Assembly: GCF_003952665.1 (NCBI RefSeq)
Contig: NZ_CP017946.1
Location: 2,976,001 to 3,040,000, forward strand
DNA from: Bosea sp. Tri-49
GTDB lineage: Bacteria; Pseudomonadota; Alphaproteobacteria; Rhizobiales; Beijerinckiaceae
DNA: 64,000 nt
Direction: 5' to 3'
In this document: positions 37,102 through 49,100 of the stretch, piece after piece
Numbering within the stretch: the stretch's first letter is position 1
Layout: each line of letters opens with the position of its first letter
Made by a program: the position numbers and the translations under genes
Notes under the pieces: generated by a model
Seen by the model: only the letters and a program-made list of their open reading frames with translations
Told to the model about the DNA's origin: nothing
The model's database searches: none

Positions 37102-37992
37102 ATGCGTTGGGAAGATTATCGCCAGTCCGAGAATCTCGAGGACCGGCGTGGCGGTGGCGGCGGCGAATATGCCGGCCTGCCCGGCGGGCGCGGCGGCATC
37201 GGCATCGGCACCATGGTCGTGCTCGGCCTGCTCGGCTGGGCGCTCGGCATCGATCCGCGCCTGCTGATCGGCGGGGCCGAGTTGATCGGCGGCATCGGCG
37301 GGCGCAGTGCGCCGACGCAGGAGCAGCGCAAATCTGCCGGCCCGCCACAGGACGAGATGGGCCGCTTCGTCTCGGCCGTGCTGGCGCAGAACGAGGATGT
37401 CTGGAGCAAGGTCCTGCCGCAGCAGGCCAACCGCAAATACGTGCCACCGAAGCTGGTGCTGTTCAGCGGCGTCGACCGCTCCGGCTGCGGTACGGCACAG
37501 GCGGCGATGGGGCCGTTCTACTGCCCCAACGACCAGCGGGTCTATCTCGACCTCTCCTTCTTCCAGGAGATGCAGCGCAAGCTCGGCGGCGGCGGCGACT
37601 TCGCCTATGCCTATGTCGTCGGCCACGAGATCGGCCATCACATCCAGAACCTGCTCGGCATCCTGCCCAAGGTGAACGAGATGCGCCAACGGATCTCCGA
37701 GCGCGAATCGAACCAGCTTTCGGTGCGGGTCGAATTGCAGGCCGACTGCTTTGCCGGCGTCTGGGCCTACAACATCCAGGCGATGGACCGCATCCAGCCC
37801 GGCGACATCGACGAGGCGCTGCGCTCCGCCTCTGCGATCGGCGACGACAAGTTGCAGCAACAGGGCCGCGGCGTCGTCGTGCCGGATTCCTTCACGCATG
37901 GCTCGTCGGCACAGCGCACGCGCTGGTTCAACACCGGCTTCAAATCCGGCTCGATGCAGAGCTGCGACACCTTCCGCACCAACCAGCTCTGA
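37102..37992 (+). CDS. Neutral zinc metallopeptidase (YpfJ family)
   Basis: 296 residues. A Gly-rich start (MRWEDYRQSENLEDRRGGGG) and one membrane helix (about 35-60) precede the peptidase domain. The zinc motif HEIGH is at residues 175-179 in YVVGHEIGHHIQNLLG, and ELQADCFAGVWAYN supplies the downstream acidic ligand region. The C-terminus QRTRWFNTGFKSGSMQSCDT is typical. This family is widespread and its substrate is unknown. It begins 73 nt after cydB and may share the transcript. Confidence 0.9.
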   Translation: MRWEDYRQSENLEDRRGGGGGEYAGLPGGRGGIGIGTMVVLGLLGWALGIDPRLLIGGAELIGGIGGRSAPTQEQRKSAGPPQDEMGRFVSAVLAQNEDVWSKVLPQQANRKYVPPKLVLFSGVDRSGCGTAQAAMGPFYCPNDQRVYLDLSFFQEMQRKLGGGGDFAYAYVVGHEIGHHIQNLLGILPKVNEMRQRISERESNQLSVRVELQADCFAGVWAYNIQAMDRIQPGDIDEALRSASAIGDDKLQQQGRGVVVPDSFTHGSSAQRTRWFNTGFKSGSMQSCDTFRTNQL

Positions 37993-38000
37993 CGTTCCCT

Positions 38001-38090
38001 CGTCATTACGAGCGTCAGCGAAGCAATCCAGGAACGGCAGAGTTCTACATCCCCCTGGATTGCTTCGTCGCTGCGCTCCTCGCAATGACG
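38001..38090. repeat. Palindromic intergenic repeat of the CGTCATTGCGAGC type
   Basis: The left arm (38001-38032) starts CGTCATTACGAGCGTCAGCG and runs to AAGCAATCCAGG. The right arm (38054-38090) is its imperfect complement, running from CCTGGATTGCTTCGTCGC to CGCAATGACG. Together they form a long stem with about 20 unpaired central bases. This sequence family is a well-known dispersed repeat in Bradyrhizobium- and Bosea-like genomes. It sits between two convergent genes, where it could act as a terminator. Confidence 0.85.
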
Positions 38091-38097
38091 GTCGCGT

Positions 38098-38598
38098 TCA
38101 GAGCTCGGCGCGCTCGCGACGCACGGTGAGCCGGCGCGGCGCACGCGCCAATCGGCCGGACAGGATCTGCGTCTTCGGCGCCAGGAGCCCTGCCCTGACA
38201 TGGCGTGAACGCAACGAGACGGCGCCCCATTCGCGCAACCTCGCGGCCATGCCGCGCAGTGGCATCAAGGCCGGCCGCATCGCCATCGTCAGCAAATGCC
38301 GCTCGATGCTCGGTGTCCATTGCGGCTCGGGCAGGTCGCCGGCTTCGAGCAGGATCACCCAGTCGCCGCGCGCCTGTGCGACCCCGCTGGACCAAGCCTC
38401 GCCATTCTTGGCCAGATTCTTGGCCCTGACATAGCTGGCGCCGGTCTCGTCGGCGAGACGTTCGATCGCTGCGTCATCCGCCTCGTCGATCACCACGGCA
38501 TGGCCGATCACGCCCTGCGCGACCGCCGGAATCAGCACGGACAAGGTCGCTGCGAGCGCTTCGACGTCGCGATTGGCCCGGATGACGGCGGTGATCAT
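38098..38598 (-). CDS. Short glycosyltransferase-2-like protein
   Basis: 166 residues with a GT-A-like N-terminal half: MITAVIRANRDVEALAATLS, HAVVIDEADD, and DWVILLEAGDLPEPQW in the position of the nucleotide-sugar acidic motif. The C-terminal acceptor half of a normal family 2 transferase is missing, so it is a short member or a non-catalytic relative. It is divergent from the radical SAM gene, with a LexA-type box in the shared 116-nt region. Its stop lies eight bases from the palindromic repeat. Confidence 0.65.
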   Translation of the reverse strand: MITAVIRANRDVEALAATLSVLIPAVAQGVIGHAVVIDEADDAAIERLADETGASYVRAKNLAKNGEAWSSGVAQARGDWVILLEAGDLPEPQWTPSIERHLLTMAMRPALMPLRGMAARLREWGAVSLRSRHVRAGLLAPKTQILSGRLARAPRRLTVRRERAEL

Positions 38599-38653
38599 GG
38601 GCGGTCAGCTTATGACGCAGTGCAACATGTCGCAATCCTGTCACTTGCATTTT

Positions 38654-38668
38654 GTTCCTGCTATGTTC
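38654..38668 (+). promoter_or_regulatory. Alphaproteobacterial LexA (SOS) box, GTTC-N7-GTTC
   Basis: GTTC (38654-38657), seven bases CTGCTAT, GTTC (38665-38668). This direct repeat is the known LexA operator of alphaproteobacteria. It lies 46 bases upstream of the radical SAM start, within promoter distance, and is also in the region shared with the divergent glycosyltransferase-like gene. Confidence 0.65.
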
Positions 38669-38714
38669 ACATTCCTTGGTCTCGGATCAACCGATTCCGC
38701 CGGGAGACGAAGCC

Positions 38715-39902
38715 ATGCTGCAGGCCAGACCCTCAGCCAGGACGCAACCGCTCAAGCGTCGCGACAGCGAGCCGGGAAGCGTCTCGGCGCCGTTGCGCAC
38801 CCTGCCGGTCGATCCGCTCGCCTATGTCGGCAGCCAGATCGACCCAGAGCGACGGCGCGGACGCGGCGCAACGATCAATCCCGGCGGCCGCTATGAGGCC
38901 GAGCAACGCATCAGCGAAGATGACGGCTGGGGCTCGCTCGGCGAGCTGCCCCCGTTCAAGACCGAGGTCTCGGTCGAGAAGCCGCGGACCATCATCACCA
39001 GGAACGACTCTCCGGATATTTCCTTCGACCGCTCGATCAACCCCTATCGCGGCTGCGAGCATGGCTGCGTCTACTGCTTCGCGCGGCCGAGCCATGCCTA
39101 TCTCGGCCTCTCGCCCGGGCTCGACTTCGAGAGCAAGCTGACCGCCAAGCCCGATGCGGCGCTGCTTCTTGAGAAGGAGCTGTCATCGCCAAGCTACCAG
39201 CCCCGTACGATGGCGATCGGCACCAATACCGACGCCTACCAGCCGATCGAGAAGAAGCTCAGAATCATGCGCGGGATCCTGGAGGTGCTCTCGAAATTCA
39301 ACCACCCGGTCGGCATCGTCACCAAATCGGCGCTGGTCCAGCGCGACATCGATATCCTCGCGCCGATGGCGGCAAAGGGGCTGGTCAAGGTCGCGCTCTC
39401 GGTGACAACGCTCGATCCCAAGCTCGCCCGCAACATGGAGCCGCGCGCTGCGTCGCCCGCCAAGCGGATCGAGACGATCCGCAAGCTCTCGGAAGCCGGC
39501 ATTCCGGTGACGGTGCTGGTCGCGCCGATCGTGCCGGCGATCAACGAGCACGAGATCGAGCGCATCCTCGACGCCGCCAAGGCTGCGGGTGCGCGCGAGG
39601 CCGGCTATGTGCTGCTGCGCTTGCCGCTCGAGGTGAAGGACATCGTGCAGGACTGGCTGGTGACGCATCACCCCGACAAGATGCGCCATGTCGTCTCGCT
39701 GATCCGCTCGACCCGCGGCGGCAAGGACTATGACGCCGCCTGGGGCCAGCGTCAGGTCGGCTCCGGCCCCTATGCCTGGATGATCGGCCGGCGCTTCGAG
39801 ATGGCGGCCGAGCGGCTCGGCTTCAACAGCGCGCGGCTGCGCCTGCGCACCGACCTCTTCGTCAAGCCGGAGAAGGAGAAGGCGCAGCTCAGTTTGTTCT
39901 GA
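38715..39902 (+). CDS. PA0069-family radical SAM protein (SplB-like)
   Basis: 395 residues from the ATG at 38715 with GGGAG eight bases upstream. The radical SAM cluster uses Cys114, Cys118 and Cys121 (YRGCEHGCVYCFARPSHAYL); the spacing is the canonical CxxxCxxC. The N-terminal region (about 1-90) and the C-terminal RLRLRTDLFVKPEKEKAQLS are typical of the PA0069 family. Members resemble spore photoproduct lyase, and a DNA repair role has been suspected. The LexA-type box upstream fits that idea. Confidence 0.9.
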   Translation: MLQARPSARTQPLKRRDSEPGSVSAPLRTLPVDPLAYVGSQIDPERRRGRGATINPGGRYEAEQRISEDDGWGSLGELPPFKTEVSVEKPRTIITRNDSPDISFDRSINPYRGCEHGCVYCFARPSHAYLGLSPGLDFESKLTAKPDAALLLEKELSSPSYQPRTMAIGTNTDAYQPIEKKLRIMRGILEVLSKFNHPVGIVTKSALVQRDIDILAPMAAKGLVKVALSVTTLDPKLARNMEPRAASPAKRIETIRKLSEAGIPVTVLVAPIVPAINEHEIERILDAAKAAGAREAGYVLLRLPLEVKDIVQDWLVTHHPDKMRHVVSLIRSTRGGKDYDAAWGQRQVGSGPYAWMIGRRFEMAAERLGFNSARLRLRTDLFVKPEKEKAQLSLF

Positions 39903-39925
39903 CCACTGCCTGCTCTACACGCAGC

Positions 39926-40026
39926 CCTCATCTTGAGGAGCGCCGCAGGCGCGTCTCGAAGGATGCTTCCAGCGCGCTCTGGATCATCCCTCGAGACGGC
40001 CGCTACGCGGCCTCCTCAGGATGAGG
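39926..40026. repeat. Palindromic intergenic repeat of the CCTCATCCTGAGGAG type
   Basis: The left arm, CCTCATCTTGAGGAGCGCCG through to AAGGATG (39926-39965), is matched by the right arm CATCCCTCGAGACGGCCG through to CCTCAGGATGAGG (39985-40026). The inner GC parts differ (GCGCCGCAGGCGC against GGCCGCTACGCGGCC) but each folds on itself. This is another widespread Rhizobiales repeat. It overlaps the earliest ATG (40021) of the rnhB frame, which argues for a later rnhB start. Confidence 0.85.
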
Positions 40027-40086
40027 ACTGTGGATGCGGCATTCGGGTCGGCAGACCTTCGCGCCATGATCTGGCATAGCGGAGCC

Positions 40087-40707
40087 ATGACCGCCGATTT
40101 CAGCCGCGAACAGGCCGCGATGATTGCCGGGCGCGCCCGCGTCGCCGGCGTGGACGAGGTCGGGCGCGGGCCGCTCGCCGGCCCGGTCGTCGCAGCCGCC
40201 GTCATCCTCGATCCCTCGGCGATCCCGGACGGGCTCGCCGATTCGAAGGAACTCACTGCCCAGCGCCGCGAAGAGCTCTGTGTCCTGATCCTCGGCAGTG
40301 CCTTGGCGGTTGGGGTCGGCAGTTCCTCCGCGGCGGAAATCGACACGATCAACATCCGGCAGGCGACCCTGCTCGCGATGCGGCGTGCAGTGACGGCGCT
40401 GCCGCTATCGCCCGATCTCGTGCTGGTCGACGGCAACGATCCGCCGGCGCTCGCTTGCGGCTGCGAGGCCATCATCGGCGGCGATGGGCTGATCGCCTCG
40501 ATCGCCGCGGCCTCGATCGTCGCCAAGGTGACGCGCGACCGCATGATGGCGCGGCTTTCGCTCGCATATCCGGCCTATGGCTTCATCAGCCATGTCGGCT
40601 ACGGCACGGCTGCGCATCGCGCCGCGCTGAAGACGCATGGCCCCTGCCCCGCCCACCGCTATTCCTTCGCGCCGATCAAAGGTGTCTGGTCACGCTCGCT
40701 TGTCTGA
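40087..40707 (+). CDS. rnhB: Ribonuclease HII
   Basis: 206 residues from the ATG at 40087; the in-frame ATG at 40066 is possible, while that at 40021 is inside a repeat. The active site starts with [20 protein letters not shown] (Asp23, Glu24). [11 protein letters not shown] and the tail [12 protein letters not shown], then [14 protein letters not shown], follow family order. It cuts the RNA strand of RNA-DNA hybrids, including single ribonucleotides in DNA. It is followed closely by the PhzF-like gene. Confidence 0.9.
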   Translation: MTADFSREQAAMIAGRARVAGVDEVGRGPLAGPVVAAAVILDPSAIPDGLADSKELTAQRREELCVLILGSALAVGVGSSSAAEIDTINIRQATLLAMRRAVTALPLSPDLVLVDGNDPPALACGCEAIIGGDGLIASIAAASIVAKVTRDRMMARLSLAYPAYGFISHVGYGTAAHRAALKTHGPCPAHRYSFAPIKGVWSRSLV

Positions 40708-40723
40708 GCCTGCCGGAGGCACC

Positions 40724-41515
40724 ATGCCCACCTTGACGATGCATCAGGTCGACGCGTTCACCGACCGGGTGTTCGCCGGCAACCCGGCTGCCGTCCTCAT
40801 CCTGGATGACTGGCTCCCGGAAGAGACGATGCAGGCGATCGCCAATGAGAACAACCTCGCCGAGACCGCCTTCGCTCGGCCGAACAGTTCCGGCTGGGAT
40901 CTGCGCTGGTTCACCCCGGTCCACGAGGTCAATTTCTGCGGCCATGCCACGCTCGCGACCGCGCATGTCCTCGCCAGTGCCCACTGCATCCCGGGCGAGA
41001 TCGAGTTCGCCACCCGGGTCGGTCCGATCCGGGTCTCACAGCAGGGCAAGGGCTACCGGCTCGACCTGCCGGCTTTCGCTCCGGAGCCGATCGATGCTCT
41101 GCCCCCGGCGATCACTGCGCTCTTCCCGGTTCCGCCGCGCGCGCTCTTCCGCAATTTCGAGAACGTCTTCGCCGTCCTGGCGGACGAAAAGGCGGTGCGC
41201 ACCTTCGTGCCCGATGCCGCCGCGATCGCGACGTTAGCCCCGCTCTGCTTCGGCATCACAGCGCGCGGCGAGAGCCATGACTTCGTCTCGCGCTATTTCG
41301 CCCCCAGCGCCGGTATCCCGGAAGATCCGGTCACCGGCTCGATCCACGCGACTCTGGTCCCATACTGGGCCCGCGAGCTCGGCAAGACCCGCCTCGAAGC
41401 CTTCCAGGCCTCAGCGCGCGGCGGGCATCTCGGCTGCGAACTGGCGGGAGAGCGCGTGCTCGTCACCGGGCAGGCTGTGACCTTCATGAAGGCCGAAATC
41501 TACCTGCCAAACTGA
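40724..41515 (+). CDS. PhzF family phenazine-biosynthesis-like isomerase
   Basis: 263 residues from the ATG at 40724, with GGAGG five bases upstream. The PhzF fold is shown by HQVDAFTDRVFAGNPAAV, NENNLAETAFA (with the catalytic Glu), NFCGHATLATAHVL and GIPEDPVTGSIHATL. The family is isomerase-like; PhzF itself works in phenazine synthesis, but no phenazine genes are here, so a different small-molecule substrate is likely. It is 16 nt from rnhB, probably one transcript. Confidence 0.9.
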   Translation: MPTLTMHQVDAFTDRVFAGNPAAVLILDDWLPEETMQAIANENNLAETAFARPNSSGWDLRWFTPVHEVNFCGHATLATAHVLASAHCIPGEIEFATRVGPIRVSQQGKGYRLDLPAFAPEPIDALPPAITALFPVPPRALFRNFENVFAVLADEKAVRTFVPDAAAIATLAPLCFGITARGESHDFVSRYFAPSAGIPEDPVTGSIHATLVPYWARELGKTRLEAFQASARGGHLGCELAGERVLVTGQAVTFMKAEIYLPN

Positions 41516-44005
<2,490 letters not shown>

Positions 44006-44174
44006 GGTCTCCGGGTGTAATGCGTCGGGCGAGACAGGCAAGAGCGGCCGGTGCTGCGCGACACATCGGAGATCACGCTATAGCTGCAATGGCGGGCCCG
44101 GCGCGCAGTGTCACACAAATGTCCGCGGCGGGCGGGAGCTTCTCCCGAAGCAGAACGAGGGCGAGGCTGTCGTG

Positions 44175-44873
44175 ATGGCGATACTTGAGGAATTCGGCCC
44201 CGAGATCTGGATCGCCGATGGGCCTCAGGTGACAGCGGCGCTCGGATTTCACTATCCGACGCGCATGGCCGTAATCCGCCTCGCCGGAGGGGAGCTGTTC
44301 GCCTGGTCGCCGACAGCGCTGACCGACGAACTCAAAGCGGAACTGGCCTCCCTCGGCACGGTTCGCCATCTCATTGCGCCCAACTCGCTGCATCACCTGT
44401 TCATCGCCGACTGGAAGCAGGCCTATCCCGATGCCCGCCTCTATGCCGCTCCCGGAGTGCAGGAGAAGCGCAAGAATCTCGTCTTCGACGCTGAGCTCTC
44501 GGATACGCCGATGCCGCCTTGGATGGGTGAGATCGATCAGGTCCTGATGGCCGGTAACGCCATCACGGCCGAAGTCGTCTTCTTTCACGTGAAGAGCAGC
44601 ACGGTCCTGTTCACTGACCTGCTGCAGCAGTTTCCGCCTCGTTGGTTCACCGGCTGGCGAGCACTCGTCGCAAAATGGGACCTGATGCTCGCCCCGGAGC
44701 CTTCGGTGCCTAGAAAGTTCCGTCTTGCTTTCACCGATCGGCGGGCCGCGCGGGCGGCGGTCGAACGGTTACTGTCATGGCCTACCAAGACGGTCCTGAT
44801 GGCGCACGGAAACCCGGTCCGGGCCGATGGCAGCGCTTTCCTGAAGCGGGCGTTTCGCTGGCTGACTGGCTGA
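44175..44873 (+). CDS. DUF4336 domain protein (metallo-beta-lactamase-like fold)
   Basis: 232 residues from the ATG at 44175. Typical family segments are EEFGPEIWIADGPQVTAALG, FHYPTRMAVIRLAGGELFAW, HLIAPNSLHHLFIADWKQAY and the C-terminal KTVLMAHGNPVRADGSAFLK. This resembles a metallo-beta-lactamase fold in which the HxHxDH motif is reduced to NSLHHLF. Function is not known. It is divergent from mutY, with 169 nt between starts, and is followed by the DciA-like gene after 68 nt. Confidence 0.8.
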   Translation: MAILEEFGPEIWIADGPQVTAALGFHYPTRMAVIRLAGGELFAWSPTALTDELKAELASLGTVRHLIAPNSLHHLFIADWKQAYPDARLYAAPGVQEKRKNLVFDAELSDTPMPPWMGEIDQVLMAGNAITAEVVFFHVKSSTVLFTDLLQQFPPRWFTGWRALVAKWDLMLAPEPSVPRKFRLAFTDRRAARAAVERLLSWPTKTVLMAHGNPVRADGSAFLKRAFRWLTG

Positions 44874-44941
44874 TCGAGCCGGTGCCTCATGCGGCGAGTG
44901 GTCGACTTGCATCGCCGCCGCTCGCCTGCGCAAATTGCCCC

Positions 44942-45439
44942 ATGGTCGCAAAACCTCTCGCCGAACTGATCGACGACTGTCTCGCGCCTGCGCTCGCAGC
45001 GCAGGGCTTTGCGGGGCGCTCGGTCGTCGCCTTCTGGCCGGAGATCGTCGGCGAACGGCTGGCGCAGCGCACGCGGCCGCTCAAGATCGACTGGCCGCGG
45101 CGGCGTGGCGCGCCGGGAGAACTGTCGGACCCGGCGACGCTGGTGGTGCGCGTCGAAGGCGCCTTTGCGCTGGAGATGCAGCAGCTCGGCCCGCTGGTGC
45201 TGGAGCGGGTCAACAGCCATCTCGGCTGGCGCGCCGTCGGCAAGCTGGTGCTGAAGCAGGGGCCGGTCGCGCTGCCGCCTGCGCCAAAGCCCGCTCCGCC
45301 GCCGGATCCGGCCGCGCTGGCTCGGATCGATGCGCAGGTCGCGGGCGTCGAGAGCGTCGAGTTGCGCGAGGCGCTGGCACGGCTCGGGCGCGGCATCGCA
45401 CAGCGGCGCCAGGTCGCTGGTGACGACACGGCTTCGTGA
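44942..45439 (+). CDS. DciA-like protein (DUF721)
   Basis: 165 residues from the ATG at 44942. The frame is open further upstream but over the DUF4336 gene. PLAELIDDCLAPALAAQGFA, VVAFWPEIVGERLAQRTRPL and NSHLGWRAVGKLVLKQ are the DUF721/KH-like core. DciA is the ancestral helicase operator that helps load DnaB in bacteria lacking DnaC, so this protein may act at replication initiation. A Pro-rich linker and short helix end the protein. It leads a DciA-DsbA-smc run. Confidence 0.8.
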   Translation: MVAKPLAELIDDCLAPALAAQGFAGRSVVAFWPEIVGERLAQRTRPLKIDWPRRRGAPGELSDPATLVVRVEGAFALEMQQLGPLVLERVNSHLGWRAVGKLVLKQGPVALPPAPKPAPPPDPAALARIDAQVAGVESVELREALARLGRGIAQRRQVAGDDTAS

Positions 45440-45522
45440 GCGGGAACCGGCGAACCGATCTTGCCACAATCCTGATGGCGACTATGGTCCGCAGCAATTA
45501 CTTTGCCACCAGGGATTTTCTC

Positions 45523-46143
45523 ATGACCAGCCGCCGCCAGGTGTTGATCGGCTCCGCCGCCTTGGCCCTCTCGCCGCTTCTCGCCAGCCAGGGCGCCTCG
45601 GCCCAGACCCTTCCCGGTGTCGCCAACCCGCTCGGCGATGTCTGGCTCGGCAGCGCCGACGCAAAGGTCTCGATCATCGAGTATGCCTCGCTGACCTGCA
45701 GCCACTGCGCCACCTTCCACAAGGACACCTGGCCGGCGCTGAAAGCCAAGTACATCGACACCGGCAAGGTGCGCTTCGTGCTGCGCGAGTTCCCGCTCGA
45801 TCCGCTCGCCACGGCCGGCTTCATGCTGGCGCGCTGCAACGGCACCGACAAATACTACCCGTTGACCGACCTGCTGTTCGCGCAGCAGCGCAACTGGGCC
45901 TTCACCGAAAAGCCGGTCGATGCGCTCTCGAATCTGGTCAAGCAGGCCGGTTTCACACAGGAATCTTTTGAAGCGTGCCTGAAACGGCAGGACATTTACG
46001 ACGCTGTCACGCAAGTTAAGGAAGGTGGGGCCAAGGCTGGCGTGGACTCCACCCCGACCTTCTTCATCAATGGGCAGAAGCGCTCCGGTGCACTCAGCCT
46101 CGCCGAATTCGACAAGATCCTCGAGCCGCTGCTCGGCAGCTGA
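45523..46143 (+). CDS. DsbA-family thiol-disulphide protein with Tat-like signal
   Basis: 206 residues from the ATG at 45523, with AGGGA eight bases upstream. The signal MTSRRQVLIGSAALALSPLL has an SRRxxL twin-arginine motif. The thioredoxin fold has Cys59-Ser-His-Cys62 (EYASLTCSHCATFHK) and the cis-Pro region VDSTPTFFINGQ. It should be a periplasmic thiol oxidoreductase of the DsbA/DsbG-like type. It sits between DciA-like and smc, a common Rhizobiales order with no obvious functional link. Confidence 0.88.
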   Translation: MTSRRQVLIGSAALALSPLLASQGASAQTLPGVANPLGDVWLGSADAKVSIIEYASLTCSHCATFHKDTWPALKAKYIDTGKVRFVLREFPLDPLATAGFMLARCNGTDKYYPLTDLLFAQQRNWAFTEKPVDALSNLVKQAGFTQESFEACLKRQDIYDAVTQVKEGGAKAGVDSTPTFFINGQKRSGALSLAEFDKILEPLLGS

Positions 46144-46170
46144 GCCGGCCGATAGCCCTATGGCGCGTCA

Positions 46171-49100
46171 ATGCAGCTGACGCGCCTCAAGCTCGCCGGC
46201 TTCAAGACCTTCGTCGAACCGGCCGAGTTCCAGATCGAGCCGGGGCTGACCGGCATTGTCGGCCCCAATGGCTGCGGCAAGTCCAATCTCGTCGAAGCCC
46301 TGCGCTGGGTGATGGGCGAAAGCTCGTTCAAGAACATGCGCGGCTCGGGCATGGACGATGTCATCTTCGGCGGCTCGTCGGAGCGCCCGGCCCGCAACAT
46401 GGCCGAGGTCGCGCTCACCCTCGACAATAGCGACCGCAAGGCGCCCGCCGCCTTCAATGATGCCGAGGTGCTCGAGGTAACCCGCCGGATCGAGCGCGAG
46501 GAAGGCTCGACCTACCGCATCAACGGCAAGGAGGTGCGCGCCCGCGACGTGCAGCTCCTCTTTGCCGATGCAGCCACGGGTGCGCGCTCGCCGGCGCTGG
46601 TGCGTCAGGGCCAGATCAGCGAGATCATCTCGGCCAAGCCGCAATCGCGCCGGCGCATCCTTGAGGACGCCGCCGGCATCGCCGGGCTGCACAGCCGCCG
46701 GCACGAGGCGGAACTGCGGCTCAAGGGCGCTGAGGACAATCTCAACCGACTCGAGGACGTGCTCGCCGAGATCGACGGGCAGGTCGAGGCCTTGCAGCGT
46801 CAGGCGCGCCAGGCGACGCGCTATCGCAATCTCGCCTCCGATATCCGTAAGGCCGAGGCGGTGCTGGCCCTGATCGCCCATCACGAGGCGCGCGCGCAGG
46901 AGGCTGTGGCCGAGCGCGCCCTCGAAGCGGCCGTGCGCGATGTCGCGGACAAGACTGGTGTGCAGGCGGAGGCGGCGCGGTTGCAGGCGATCGCGGCGCA
47001 CGCCCTGCCCGAGCTGCGCGAGAATGAGGCGGCTGCAGCCGCTGCCCTCGTCAGGCTGAAGCGCGGTCTCGACGAGATCGAGGCCGAGAACCGGCGCACA
47101 AAGCAGCGCACCGAGGAGTTGGCGAAGCGCCTTGCCGAATTGCAGGGCGATCTCGCCCGGCAGGAGAACCTCGGAAAAGATGCCACCGACAGCCTATCGC
47201 GGCTGATGGCCGAGGATGAGAGCCTGCGGCTGGAGGCCGAGGCTGCGGCAGGAGGCAGCAAGGCCGCTGCGATTGAGCTCACAGAAGCGGAGAAAGCGCT
47301 GACGGCGGCGGAAGCCGAACATGCCGCGGTCCAGGCACGGCTCTCCGAATTGACGGCCCGGCGCGGTGCGCTCGAGCGCGCCGTGCGCGAGGCGAAGGAG
47401 CGTGAGGGCCGCCACGCCGGCGAGCGCGAGCGGCTGCAACGCGACCAGGCGGCACTCGATGCCGACGGCACCACCGCCTCGCTCGATGGGCTGCGCGCCG
47501 CGGTCGCGACCGCAGAGACCTCGATGCAAGGTGCGGATGCGGCTACTGGCGTAGCACGCAGCGCTCTCGCCGCCGCTCGCGAGGACGAAACGCGTTTGCG
47601 TGGCCCGCTCGCCGAAGCTGACCGCAAGGCACAGCGCCTCGAAACCGAAGTCCGTACCTTGCAGAAACTGCTCGCCCCGGCGGCGGGCGGGCGCTGGCCG
47701 GCGATCCTCGATTCGATCGCGGCGGCCAAGGGTTACGAGACGGCGCTGGGCGCGGCGCTCGGCGACGACCTCGACGCTTCGGCCGATCCGGCGGCGCCGG
47801 CGCACTGGTCCGACGGCGGCGGCGGCGAAAGCGATCCCTCCCTTCCCGATGGCGTCGAGCCACTCGCCAAACATGTCCGTGGGCCGGCGGCGCTCGCCCG
47901 GCGCCTGCGCCAGATCGGCGTCGTCGCCCGGGACGATGGCGCCGGATTGCGACCGAGGCTGCTGCCGGGGCAGCGACTGGTCTCGCGCGAAGGTGACATC
48001 TGGCGCTGGGACGGCTTCACCAGCGCCGCCGATGCGCCCTCGCCTGCCGCCCGTAGGCTTGTGGAGAAGAACCGGCTTGGCGATCTGGAACACGAAGCGC
48101 AGGCTGCGCGCGAGGCGGCCGAGGCGTCTCGCGACGATCTCGACCAGGCGAGTGAGCGCACAAAGACGGCGGCGCTGACCGAGGCGAAGGCTTTGGAGAC
48201 GGCCCGCGAGGCGCGGCGCGCCCTCGACCAGGCCCGCGAGCGGCTGGCGCAGGCTGAGCGCAAGGCTGGCGAGACGGCGGCCCGCCGCTCGGCCCTGACC
48301 GAAGCGATCGGCCGGCTCGGCCAGAACATCGCCGATGCGCAGGCGCAAGCCGAGGCCGCGAATCAGGACTTGGCCGGTCTCGCGCCGGCGCCCGAACTGG
48401 AGACCGCCCTGCTTGCCGCTCGCGCCGAACTGGGTGAACGGCGCGCTGCAGCCTCCGATGCACGAGCGCGCGTGCAGACGCAGGGGCGCGAGGCCGAGCT
48501 GCGTAGCCGTCGGCGCGAGGCGATCGCTGGGGATCTGCGCGCCTGGCGCGAGCGGGCGGTGACGAACGAGCAGAGCGCTGCCGACACGCGCCGGCGAATC
48601 GAGACGACCGCGGCCGAGCACAAGGCGCTGCTGGAAGCACCCGACACCTTCCTGGTCGAGCGCCGCCGCCTCCTTGGCGAAATCGAGACCGCCGAGGGCA
48701 ACCGGCGTGGCGCCGCCGACAAGCTCGCCGCCGGCGAGGTCGCGCAGGCCGAGGCCGACCGGCAGGCGCGCGCGGCGCTGGAGGGGCTGGCGGCTGCGCG
48801 CGAAGGCCGGGCAAGCGCGGAAGCGCGGCTCGAAGCGGGGCGTCAACGCCTCGCCGATGTCGTGCGCCAGATCGTCGACGGGCTGGAGACTGAGGTCGCC
48901 AACCTGCATCAGATCGCCGGCCTGAAGGTTGGAGACACGCCGCCGGATGCCGAGGATGTCGAGCGCCGGCTCGGTGGGCTCAAGGCCGAGCGCGAGCGCC
49001 TCGGCGCCGTCAACCTGCGCGCCGACGACGAGCTCTCGGAGGTTCAGGGCAAGCGAACCGGCCTCGCGACCGAGCGCGACGACCTGACCGAGGCGATTCG

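Noticed and set aside
34464..37103. An 879-codon open frame on the minus strand across cydAB
   Set aside because: It is antisense to two well-conserved membrane protein genes, has a His/Gln/Arg/Asp/Glu-rich composition typical of GC-rich antisense frames, and matches no family.
47194..48909. A 571-codon minus-strand frame inside smc
   Set aside because: It lies antisense to the coiled-coil arms of SMC, where periodic GC-rich codons keep the opposite strand open; no start site or domain supports it.
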